Below, one piece after another: positions 1 to 10,800 of a DNA stretch of 64,000 nt. The translations under genes were made by a program, and so were the position numbers. The notes beneath the pieces are model-generated. The model worked only from the letters and a program-made list of their open reading frames with translations. It was not told the DNA's origin and did no database searches. Origin of the DNA: Brachypodium distachyon (taxonomy: Eukaryota > Streptophyta > Magnoliopsida > Poales > Poaceae); contig NC_016131.3 of assembly GCF_000005505.3 (NCBI RefSeq), forward strand, positions 67,480,355-67,544,354, in the 5' to 3' direction. How positions within the stretch are numbered: position 1 is the first letter of the stretch; each line of letters begins with the position of its first letter.

Positions 1-77
1 CCAACTTTTCTTGTCCTAAATCTGATGCAATCCATCCAAACCAAACGACGAGATGGAGGAGAACAAACATATATTAC
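1..77 (-). other. Start of intron 1 of the aldo-keto reductase gene
   Basis: On the minus strand the exon ends in CTCCG and is followed by GTAATATATG, a good plant 5' splice site (GT at 77-76). The rest of the gene lies beyond the left edge of the window. Confidence 0.7.
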
Positions 78-376
78 CGGAGAGTCTGCTTGAGGGCGGG
101 GAGGACCCTGTCGCGGTGCGCGTCGCTGCACCAGAGCTTGGAGGTGATGAAGAGGTCGGCCCTGGATGCGACGGCGCCCGACAGCACGGCGTCGGCAGCG
201 GCGTCGCCGATGGGCGCCTCGGTCTCGTAGTGCGCGGCGGTGTCGAAGTGGCGATACCCGAGCTCGATGGCGCGGAGCACGGCGCGCCGGACGGGCTCCG
301 GCTTGGGCCCCTGCACCGCCGTGCCCAGCCCGATGCGCGGCATCCCCGCGGCCGTCTTGGCGGTGACGGGGCTCAT
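78..376 (-). CDS. DMAS1: Deoxymugineic acid synthase-like aldo-keto reductase, first exon only (partial)
   Basis: The exon encodes about 99 residues of an NADPH-dependent aldo-keto reductase of the plant AKR4 group. Visible hallmarks are the N-terminal [18 protein letters not shown], the catalytic Asp and Tyr in [15 protein letters not shown], and the catalytic Lys in [17 protein letters not shown]; the catalytic His would lie in the missing exons. Among AKR4 enzymes the wording is closest to deoxymugineic acid synthase, which in grasses reduces the 3''-keto intermediate to 2'-deoxymugineic acid, the iron-chelating phytosiderophore, in the cytosol. The start at 376 is chosen because it is the first ATG in frame and gives the family's usual short lead before AAGMP. 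A TATA box lies about 113 bp upstream. The symbol rests on sequence recall and on remembered rice gene order; another AKR4B paralogue is possible. Confidence 0.82.
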
Positions 377-488
377 GGCTTTCGGGAACTGGGACTCCGG
401 AAACTGATGCCCCTGCACGGTGAGGGGTTTGCGCTACAGACTACTCCTATGGGGATTCCTTTGGTTCCAGACTTCCAGTGTGCGCCGC

Positions 489-496
489 ATATATAC
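489..496 (-). promoter_or_regulatory. TATA box of the aldo-keto reductase gene
   Basis: Read on the minus strand this is TATATATG within TTTGTATATATGCGG, about 113 bp upstream of the ATG at 376. That spacing implies a transcription start near 460 and an 80-90 nt leader. Confidence 0.55.
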
Positions 497-2269
497 AAAC
501 ACTTCCAAGGCGTTGACGGCACGAGAGGTGAGGTGAGGGCGTAGTGGGTGAGCTCTAGCAGAAGCTTTTGCCGCTTAAACAAAAACGAAAGTTTTGGGGA
601 GTGTTCGTCCGGACGCGGCATGCTCTCCCAAAAATGGTGACGAACGCTGCCCAGCTGCTCGGTGGAGTGAGCTAGCGGCCCCTTTGTCCTTGGCCGTGGA
701 TTTTTGTTCATTATTTGAGGATCGTAAACGGAAGCTTATAATCCGGTTCTTGCGGCCTTCTTTCGCAAAGCTGTTGTACGTTTGGGCGTGTGACTGATGT
801 CCACCTCAGAGGAAAAGAAAATACAGTAAGAAACCGATATGCTTAGTCGATCCTGTATCTAGGAACTGGAAAAAAGGCCCTAATCATGCCATCATACTGC
901 AGTTTCGTTGTAGAGAGTGCGGGAGACCGGCCAAGTCCATGCGCCTTCTTCTGGCACGCACGGTTCAATGAAAGGCAAATCTAATGGTTGGCATAATATG
1001 TTTAAAAAGAAACAAAAAATATAGGGAGATGCAAGTCTTCTTTCTTCGAATATAGGGAGAGCTTTAAATTTGGACATTTATAACATACAAAAAATATGTT
1101 TAAAAAGAAACAAAAAAATCTACCACTCCGTTCGTAAATATAAGAAGTCTTAGGTTTGTCTTTAGTCAAACTTTGCCATGTTTGATCAATTTTATAGAGA
1201 AATCTACGACTGTAATTTAGATTTGATTAAAAAACAGGACATATTAAGTCTTGTCAAGACAAAACTTGGTCAAGAATTAGTTTGTTTATATGACATGAAA
1301 TTAATTATGATTTCACATAATTAAAACACATGTACTAATACAATAATTCTTGATCAAATCCTTGAAAAAACAAAACATAAGCATTATGTTATGAAAAGGA
1401 AGAGTATCTTTTTTATTCATTTGGATAATGTAATTGGAGTTGTTCAATCTCAGATCAATCATTCCTATTCTTCCTCAGTTTTGTAAGAGAACTAGACAAT
1501 ACTACATTTTTTAAAGAGAATGTTGTACTATCATATATTATCTTCAGTCATATAATTTATATGTTTTTATCTCATTAAATTGTGCCAAATCAAGAAGTCG
1601 TCATCCCGAGTCTTTTATAGGTATCAAATTCAAGTCCAATGCACAAAACGTGTATTTTTATAGTGGGGTGGGGTATGCGTTTGGCTCATGAAGGTAACCC
1701 TTTCTCATGCTTTATACGTTATTGCATCTTCACCAACGAACAACAAAAATGGAACATTTAGAAATTATTTGCCACTACATGGCATGCTTGAGCGCAAGTA
1801 AATCATAGAAATTGGTCATGAAAACGGGGTATACTATATTTTAACATCGGAACATCTCACAATACATACACAGGAAGCAAAGGATACACGTATAACGGTA
1901 CAACTCTGACTGGACATGCCCTTCTTGAGGCATCATCTCTACACTCGTGTTATTCTGCCATAGGAAATATGACATAACATAATAAGAACTTTCACAGATA
2001 TTCATGTAGGTTATGGTCCAAAGTAATACCGTCTTGATGTCACAGAGATCATACACGGGCTGAAGGAAAAGACAATTTATCACAGCAGTCGCACAAAGAG
2101 AGCAAATTTATAGGTTCATTACCTGTTCCTATGAATAATGGCCTAATCTGAAACATGGCAATCTCTAGTTGCTTCCTGTTGCACGCAAGAGCTAACCTTT
2201 TCTATACTGGGACTTAGCGGCACCAAAAAGGAGTACAAACTCTGCTGCTCTTCATCCTCTAACAACAGT
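497..2269. other. Intergenic: upstream region of the reductase gene and downstream region of the TM9 gene
   Basis: No supportable gene. It is AT-rich from about 960. A near-identical 25-bp direct repeat (ATATGTTTAAAAAGAAACAA) occurs at about 998-1022 and 1093-1118. A single Stowaway-like end (CCACTCCGTTCGTAAATATAAG) starts near 1133 without a recognisable partner, so it is a truncated MITE at most. The TM9 3' UTR should occupy the right-hand part (about 1850-2269). Confidence 0.5.
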
Positions 2270-5200
2270 TTACTCACACTTGATGGACTTGTATATGTGC
2301 CGAACGAAGAACAAGGCAGCACGGAAACCAACCATGCCCAGCATCAGGAAGAATGCATAGCAGATGCAGGCCATGTACCCAAAGAAGAAAGATGTCTGCA
2401 TGAAGCCAGACATATCTGATCGCGCATAGTAGTAGTACAGACAATAGCCATAAACAAAAAATCCAGTTGATCCTCCGCATAGGAATGACCTGTGTTAAAC
2501 AAAAGGGTAAAAATATCACAAATAGTTTCCCAATAAAAAAAAGGGGAAATGGCTACTGGTTGGATGTCCATCAACCAAAAGGGCCAACAACCTTAGTATA
2601 GTATTAATTAGTCTACAATGAAAGGAAAAAATCCACTTATGAACCGAACGGGCCAACAACCTCTTTTAGTACTTAGTCTACAAAGAAAAAAACTCCAAAA
2701 CCATCTGGATTGCAACCTTGCAGAATCAGGTGCTTTAGAATGTGGTTTTGGTTTATGTGGACACCAAATCTTACACCATGTCGCCGCCAAGTGATCAAAC
2801 AAAGGGCAGATAACAGAGGGAGAAATACAATATACAACACGAGATGAGTAGTGCAAGGCTGCAAGCTCAAAGTGGTACTAACCCAACCCAAACCTTATCT
2901 ATCCAATCAACATGAACCAATTTGTTTCATGATGTGCGCGTGACATGGCGGTTGTGGACATGAGGCTTCTAGATCAGGCAAAACTAATAGCATCCATGAC
3001 GAACTATTAATGATAGTTCACAAGAAAAACATGCACTTGAACTCAGAGTTGTAATAGATTTTATTAACTCAACCCACACTTAACTAAGTTGATTTTGTAA
3101 ACCTGCAATTCGAGTGTGAAGCTATGGTGGTACGCAAACATGGAAATGAAGTGTAAGATGCTAAACTAAACAATTGGGTAACAGGAAAAAATTGGCAGCC
3201 ACCTAAGCTAAACAGACAACAATGCAAGCGAAGACCCCACAAACAGTAGAATACAGTGTACTCCCTCCGATCCTAAATTCTTCTCGTGATTTTACTTCAA
3301 ATATGAATTAAACACAATATGGGAGGGAGTACCAATTATAATACAAACACAATATGGGCTAGCATATGTAACAGCAAGAGCAAAAAAGACCGCCGGGTAA
3401 ATTCCAAAACAATTAGTAATATGGTTTCTATGCTCACAAAAAAACTATATTACACAAATATTAAAGCAGCAAGTTAGTGTGTACAATAAAAAAGTACTCA
3501 TTCAAAGAGAAGGAAAAATAACTGACCTCCACCACCACTCATGGTCTTCAGCAGCAAGTTGAAAGTATGTCAGTGCAACAGTAATGAAGGCAGTGACGAT
3601 AAGGAGGATGATGAAGACTATGAAGAGAATGCTGTAAATGGTGTAAATTCGGTGGCCCCACACACTAGCAAAGATGTAGTACAGCTCGATATATATAGCA
3701 CTGAAAGGCAAAAATCCAGCCATAGCCATCTGTGGAACTGTTGTCCGGTACCAGGGAAGTGGAGGTATCTCCCTCGGGTATTTGGTGGTACGGCAAGGGG
3801 CTTGGAATTCACTTTTGCTGTTTTTCCCAGCAATGCCTCCCAAAACTAGAAGAGGAAATGTAACTAAGGTCCAGATGAGGACAATGACACAGATAGTGCC
3901 GAATGGCAATGCTGCCGTTGCACTATAAGCAATAGCAACCGTGTTCAAGAAACAGAATGTCAGGAATAGAGGTCCGCAGAACAGGCATCCTGTTAATAGC
4001 AAGTTCCTCACCTGAGGGTGTAAGCATAAAAGTGCAGTTAGTACTATAACAAACATAATAAATGCCTCCAAAATCTCAACATAACAGAAGTTTGTAGGCA
4101 TATCTTATAAATAAAGCAACACATACCCAGTTTGTTCCCTCTAGCTGGCAATAGAAAGAGGTAGCAATGTACCCAGCAATTCCTGAAGTGAGTGCATAGA
4201 TAACGACTAATGCGGTGAAAAGTGCGCCACGGTTGTAAGGGTAGAATACTCCAACAAGTGCAAGCAAGAATATAAAGGTTGTTCTGCCATGTGTCAAATG
4301 AGATCATTAGATGTGTACCCCAGAGATAATTGAATAGTATTTTTAATTATGCTAAACATCAGCACTTACAGAGCAAACAGCTGAGTTCCAGTGCCAAGAG
4401 CAGCCGAAAACAATGACTTGTTCTTGGGGAACCGGAAGACATCACCGTGGATATACTTCCATCCAGACTCTTCTTGGTCATCAGCTGCTTCTTCATCATG
4501 GGCATACCTTCAAATGAAATATATGACATTGAGAACATAGAGAAGAGATACAGTCAACGATCTTATGCTTAGATGTCGACAAAGACCAAAATTGAGACAT
4601 CAGACAAACTAACACTAAAAAACGTTATATAAAGGGTGTAAAAACATGAATATTTCCTTGAAGTAAGGGTTCTGCTTCACACACTTAATACTCTGTGATA
4701 TACACTGGCCTACACTCTTAACTGAAGAACATGATTTACTTAAAAGGAAGCATTGGTCTAAACGAAGTAAAAATCGTAACAAGTTAATGTGTTGTATCCT
4801 CGCATTCTTAGCGAAGATATCTATGGGAATGCAATGTACTAGATTTGAACATCATTCGAGACGCTTGCCCAACTAACATGTAAACCAACCATAATACCAA
4901 CTTTAGCCAAAGTACCTAGAGAAAACTTGCAGCCATAAGACTTTTTTTTTTCAAATTAGAATCTAGAAACCGTAAGTTTTCTCAGCTCTATAACATCTGG
5001 ATAAAATGAGGCTGGAAGTACCCTTTGTGGAGCAAAGAACAATTGATGTAAGAAGAATATATCTATTCTATTAGGATAAACAGCCAGAAGATGTCAAGTC
5101 ATAGATGACAGATGTGCGCATATCAACAGTAGTATTTTGCAGTAAGAACTGAGAACAAAATTAAGCCTATGACTTGAGATTGTATTTTTCTGTTATGTAT

Positions 5201-6600
5201 GGCATTGCAGTAGGGATAAATGAAAATTTTGACTGTTCTAGTATACCTAGGAAGAGAAACCACTTTTTACAGTAAGAAAATAGTTATTTGCGCACAAAAT
5301 AAATTTGTAAAACCTTACTTAACAAAATCATTCTTCAGTACTCGCATGAGGATTGTCGCCAAGAACCCTGTCAGGAGAAGAACCGTAACACAAGAGTTGA
5401 TAATCGAGAACCAATGAACCTCCAGGTGATGCGGGAGGTTGGAGGAACTGGAGTACTTCTCCATCCTCTTCTCAAATGGTGTTGCTGTCTCCTTCCACTT
5501 GACAGTGTAAAGGAACTCCACATTAGCCTCCTTATCCTCCGTCAGGTCGACCAGTGCACTCTGGTCAGTATGCACAGTGATCTCAATCACCCGGTCATTG
5601 TTGTAGAGGATGTCAAAGATAATGTGCCTGTATAGGTAATACTTCCACTCACTCGGGTCGGCCTTGGCTGTCTTTTCCAGCTTACCAATGAAACCCCACA
5701 GTGGAAGATCATCATAATACATCTGGAAGTAGTAGTCCTTAGCTACTGAGTTCCGGAACTTTGCAACATCCTCCTTGGTGAGCTTCTTTGAGCAAACCGG
5801 CTTGGAGTCAAGATCCACACGGAAATCAAGCTTGTACGGTGCATCAACCAAACGATCCCCATTGAGGACTTCCCCAAGGGCTTCACTCTTCTCCTTCACT
5901 TTTTCTGCAATGAGTGTCATTTGTAAGCATAACATAATTTGAGGGGGAACTTATTACCGAGCAAATAATGACCAGAAGTAACGGAGAAGCGACAAACTAA
6001 CCGGGAGAGCAGAAAGGGAGGTCGAAGTACCGATACGTCTCACTGCAAGTAAAAGGAGCATGGCATGAGAATATCGTCTAGGAAGATAAAAAAAAGGTGC
6101 TTTAGGAACAGATCCGATTACATCAAGAGTTCGCGCCCAAACCAATACAAACCGACATTTTCGAGGAGAAAAACAGGATGCTAGAACCCTACGAGAAGAT
6201 CCAGAGTGCACTAAATCAGTTGCGATCCGCCCAATCCACACCAAAGTTGCCCGCTAGATCTCCAAAACCATGCGGTGTTGACCAACGTAACATAAACCCC
6301 CAACCCATTCCACCCCCGATATCATACAGAAACCAATCCACGGCACGCTCCCGCTCCCACGAATCTGACGGATCCGATCAGCTGCCCACGCGCGCGAACC
6401 ATTCGGGAGGCAGAGGGATCTGGAGGGAGGGGAGATCTCACTGACCTGGGGTTGTGGAAGGGGCCGACCTTGTTGGCGTAGAGCGGGACGGGCTCGCTGG
6501 ACTTGTAGCGGTGGTCCGAGCCGTCGGAGAGCACCCCCGCCACGGCGAAGGCGAGCAAGAGGAGGACCGCCGAGGCCGCGCCCGCGGCCGGCGATGCCAT
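2270..6600 (-). CDS. Transmembrane 9 superfamily member (EMP70/TMN1-type), 7 exons, 593 aa
   Basis: Exons in transcript order: 6446-6600, 6002-6042, 5319-5904, 4370-4507, 4127-4283, 3527-4011, 2270-2489. All junctions are GT-AG and phases join to a 593-residue frame, the usual length of the TMN1-4 branch. Residues 1-25 are a signal peptide. The mature start RYKSSEPVPLYANKVGPFHNP and SETYRYFDLPFCSP are family signatures of the lumenal domain (to about residue 227). A first membrane helix (SIINSCVTVLLLTGFLATIL) is followed by eight hydrophobic segments in exons 5-7. The protein ends YKSIKCE; the terminal KCE fits the KXD/E motif that retains plant EMP proteins in the Golgi through COPI. TM9SF proteins work in endomembrane sorting; the exact cargo is not readable here. 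The 5' leader contains a 30-base homopolymer. I see no broken exon. Confidence 0.93.
3261..3329. mobile_element. Short Stowaway MITE in TM9 intron 6
   Basis: The element starts CTCCCTCCGATCCTAAATTC and ends GGGAGGGAG, flanked by TA on both sides (3259-3260 and 3330-3331). At about 69 bp it is an internally deleted copy; the right arm keeps only the outermost bases. Confidence 0.6.
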
Positions 6601-6640
6601 CGCGCTCGTCCTCGTGCTGCGTTGACGAGGGAGGCAGAGG

Positions 6641-6641
<1 letters not shown>

Positions 6642-6671
<30 letters not shown>
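6642..6671. repeat. 30-base poly-G (poly-C in the TM9 5' leader)
   Basis: An uninterrupted run of 30 G on the plus strand lies 42 bp upstream of the TM9 start codon, so the transcript would carry poly-C in its 5' UTR. The flank is GAGGCAGAGGC on the left and TTCGGGCGGGG on the right. The true length is hard to sequence and could be an assembly estimate. Confidence 0.85.
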
Positions 6672-6673
<2 letters not shown>

Positions 6674-7690
6674 CGGGCGGGGAGATCTGAGTGGCGCTTC
6701 TTAATAGAGAGGGGAGAAGAAGGGAAGGAAGGAGATCTGGGGGGTTGTGTTGGGTTTGGCCCGGCTCCTCCTCCCCCTTCCCGGATGGCGTTTTCGGGTT
6801 GGGTGGTGGAAGGTGGCGATGTACTTGATTTTCAGATTTTGCCTTTGTGTATTGGTCAGCTAGCTAACCCACATCTGCGCCCCGACGCGATGGGATGCGT
6901 CGGTCGCTTTGACACGATCCAAATCAACCTCCCGGGTTGAGTCCAGTGCAAGCTTCTTGGCGCCTTTTTGCCATGATCACATCCTGAAATCTCGTTGCTA
7001 TTGTACTCCACTCTGGTAGGAGTAGCAGTAGTGGCTAACTAAAAAGACGTCGTAGCCAACTAAACAAAAAGAGTTTTTGCTAACTTTGCTAAAAAAACTC
7101 GCGTTATGGCACCTTACACATACGACGACGGCCAGGAAAGGTCACCTACCACCGACAAGCTCTGAAACATAAATCCGTTTCGTAATTAAGCACGAATGAA
7201 ATTAGTGAGCACACTTTAATGCTGACTTGTCAGAATGGTTATAATTACTGGTTCAGTTTAACCTGAACTCGGTCATTATATTCAAGGAATAATAGTAAAA
7301 TAAAACTCACAAGATTGACAAGTTCTACCACTTGCGACATGAGAATTTATATGTAGTTTATGCACAAATTAATGAACTAAAATGTTTTAAGATGACTTTT
7401 GATCCTTGGTATCTTTGAAATTTACCCAGGATTCACAGAACAGCTCAACTGAAAAATATTAGAATGAAATAACACAATATGTACAGAATAGGAATGGACA
7501 TTACTACTGTTGACGAAAATAAATGGCGGTATTTACATTAGTAAAAGACAGCAAAATCTCAATAAAACAGTACAGCAGAAAGCCTGAATTAGTCTGGGTG
7601 GCTACAAATGAATTCGAGCAATTACATATTGCACATTAACAACTTTACAACAATTGGCTACAAATGAATGGATTTGATGTTAGGACAACA
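6672..7690. other. Intergenic: TM9 promoter and APC6 downstream flank
   Basis: The first 200 bp are GC-rich and belong to the TM9 promoter; no clear TATA box. From about 7000 the sequence is AT-rich and I see no gene, no complete MITE and no conserved site. Confidence 0.5.
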
Positions 7691-7846
7691 GCACCCATCG
7701 CAATCTGCAAACAACTAGTAAGCCTAAACTATTTTCTCCAAGCAGTGCTTTGGCAACCGGCCTCAAGAGCACCCATCGCAATTTGCAAACAACTATTAAG
7801 CCTGAACTATTTTCTCCGAGCAGTGCTTTGGCAACTGGTCTCAAGA
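7691..7846. repeat. 78-bp tandem duplication across the APC6 stop codon
   Basis: The block beginning GCACCCATCGCAATCTGC at 7691 recurs at 7769 with a handful of substitutions, period 78. The right-hand copy holds the last 13 APC6 codons and the stop; the left-hand copy lies after the stop in the 3' UTR. The period is a multiple of three, so the second copy stays in frame behind the stop. Confidence 0.85.
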
Positions 7847-10800
7847 GCTAATGTTAGCATGTCTGTGCAGAACTGGTCATCTGGTTTCAACCAGAGCGCC
7901 TGAAAGAAAACATAGAGAAAACATAGATGAGGATTTCGTACTATAACCTGTTGTTATGGAAAGCAGACAATTGAAAATAATGTGTTCAAGCATGTCTAGT
8001 ATTTGAGGCACACTATAATTATGTGCTTAATAAATTGTGACGTGGTTGATAGCTTCATTTTAGCTCTAACAAAGAATACCACTTATATTGTATTGTGGCC
8101 AAAATTATAGGATGACAGTGTTTAATTAAAAAAAACTAGGCTAAATGAAAGAACTCACCTTGTGGTAGTAAGTTATAGCGGCCTCAAAATTATCCTGTAT
8201 ATTCAAAAGAATAGCTCTAATTCAGATATCTCAAAAAATAAATGATGGCGACATTACTTAAGTTCAAGCATTAGTGTCAAACTTCAAAAAATAAAGGCAG
8301 GGCCTCTTTCTCATTCTTGAAAGCAGACTCTGATAATATTTTTTGAGGGATATCGTTTTCTTTCCACTTTCCTATGCACTTATTGGTGTTTACGTCTAAA
8401 CTCCTTCCTGACTAATTCGAATCGTATTCCTCTACTCTGACAAAACTATGAAAAAAGTAAACCCCACTATTCTCCGATTGTTCTTACTAATGGAATCACG
8501 TCGCGGACCGATCAACTGTTATTTCTAAATATTGGCACTCAGTAGAGGACAGTCATAGTTACCTGCGCTACTGTGATAATCCAGAAAAGAATGGGATACA
8601 TGTGTCCGAAAGTATCCTGGATTGTTTTTTTGAAAGAAAAAGAAAACAGGATACTCAGGGATACTCCATGGTCCAAAACAACTTCAATTAAATCCCAACA
8701 AAAGCCCAACACAAATGCAAACCTACGAAATACCCACTACCCAAAGGTAGCTCGTGTAATCAACCCAACTCACTTACGGGCACAGCCACTAGCCAAAGCT
8801 TCCTGCTGCCTCCACACCAGCAGCACTCCCTTCCCGCTTGCAATCCCCTCCTCCACGACACCCAGCAGGCAACACCTGTTTCTAACACCTTGTCTAATAC
8901 GGTCCACATTATTTGTTTATTTTCTCTAAATATATGTAATCGGTGTATTCCTACAAACTTCTTTCTGGAGAATGCAGTCTCCCTGCACCTGTAGCTCGTA
9001 TTGGTGTAACATAGCAAGTCATAAGAGAAGCATCTGGGTACATATGAGTAAAGATTAAGCTTTCAACATATGGATATTTAAATATTATTCATAGACAAAG
9101 CAATCTGATCAATAACGCGCTGCATGTTCATTCTATTGCCACATGTGTATTATATTACAAAGACAACATCACAGCAGAAATAACAGGGTACAAGATACAA
9201 AACAATAAACTCAAGAGGATCAGAGAAATACCATAAGCTGGTAACAATAGGCAAGACCAGAAAACGCACTCAGACTTTTTATTGGAAAGGTGAGCGCTTT
9301 TTCATAATATGATATTGCCTTTTCATATTTCCTGTGGGAAAAATAAAATGTTAGTTCAGAAATGATATTTTCACCATAGCAATAAAACCACCATCATCCT
9401 AGTTATGCTAATCTGGCTCTGCACATAACAGGAAACTAATTGCCAGTGCTGAAATTTATCCAAAAGAAATGCTCTATAGGTGAAAGTATTTGAGGCACAC
9501 TATAATTTATGTGCTTAATAAATTGTGACGTGGTTGATAGCTTCATTTTAGGTCTAACAAAGAATACCACATGTTTCAATGCAATCATACATAATTACAT
9601 GGTCAAGTGGTTGCTCAAAAGATAACCTGTGAATTTATTTTTGGAGCACATAGGAGGTTTTACACAGAGAAACTGCTGATGAGTAAACTAAATACAGCAA
9701 TTTATTTTCTGTTTGATTGCTAAGACACAAATAAGATTGCACTAGGCAAAACTCAATCTCAACTAGCATAAAAAGGTAAAAGTGAGTGAATTTATGAAAC
9801 AGACATAACAATGTGTTGCAAATGTTCACTTACTTCAGTTTCCGCAGTGCGTGTCCAAGATTCACCAATGTTGGTTCCCACATTTCATTCAGGGAGGATG
9901 AGGTATGATCCAGTGTTAACTCAAACCACTGAACTGCATTTTGATACCTGGACATTAAAGAAAAAAGAATATCAAGTCCTGGAGAAGAAAGAAACACATT
10001 TTGTTCTGATAGTACTGTGATACTCCCTCCGATCCATAAAGTTGAGCATTTGGTGGGTTCATCATACTAGTATAACAAAAGCGTTTAGAAGAGAGAAGTT
10101 TTCTTACTCTTTCATATTATAAGCTACAACCCCCAACTCATTAAATATAAGTGGATCAGATGGGCAGATGGATTTCGCTTGCATGAAGAACTGCAGCAAA
10201 GAAGACAAACTGGATCAACAAGAAATGCCAAAAAAAACTTTCACTTATTAAAAGCTGGTGGTGCTAGTCAATGCTGTCATGAATCGTGATTGTAACGGTA
10301 ACCTTCTTCCAACAACTAGAAGCAATTCAGATCTTAGATTTGAAATTAAGGGTGTAAGTGAAAAGAGCTTGCAGAAACAGAATTAAAGTCAAGCAGTAGC
10401 AGAAATTGGACACATACAGAGTCCTGGATTTCCTGATTCAATATCCACCTTATTCAAACTCAACTTGATTGAAACTATAGTCGTAGAGTCAATGTGTTTA
10501 TGCAGAGAACCTTTCATTTAGTAGCAAGCATGACAGATACCTGGCAGTTCCATTTTACAGTACTAGCCTAGGCATCCAGAATATTATTAGCTTAATTGTG
10601 TGTTTGTGTTAAAGGGAATATCATGTGGAAACCCAACTGGATTACAAACTTCATGGAGACAATATGTGAATGTTACACAAAAAATTGTAGATACCGGGGA
10701 GAGGGCATTCAGTAGCCATATAACTTTTAAAGTCAAATTCATCAATCTGGAAGATATGAAAAAGGACTCCATGTGAGAAAAACACTAATCAGAATTCATA

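Noticed and set aside
376..418. Extended start for the reductase at 418
   Set aside because: The codon at 418 is GTG; the first in-frame ATG is 376, and homologue length agrees with it.
8573..9017. Open frames in APC6 intron 14
   Set aside because: Intronic, overlapping on both strands, with no recognisable product.
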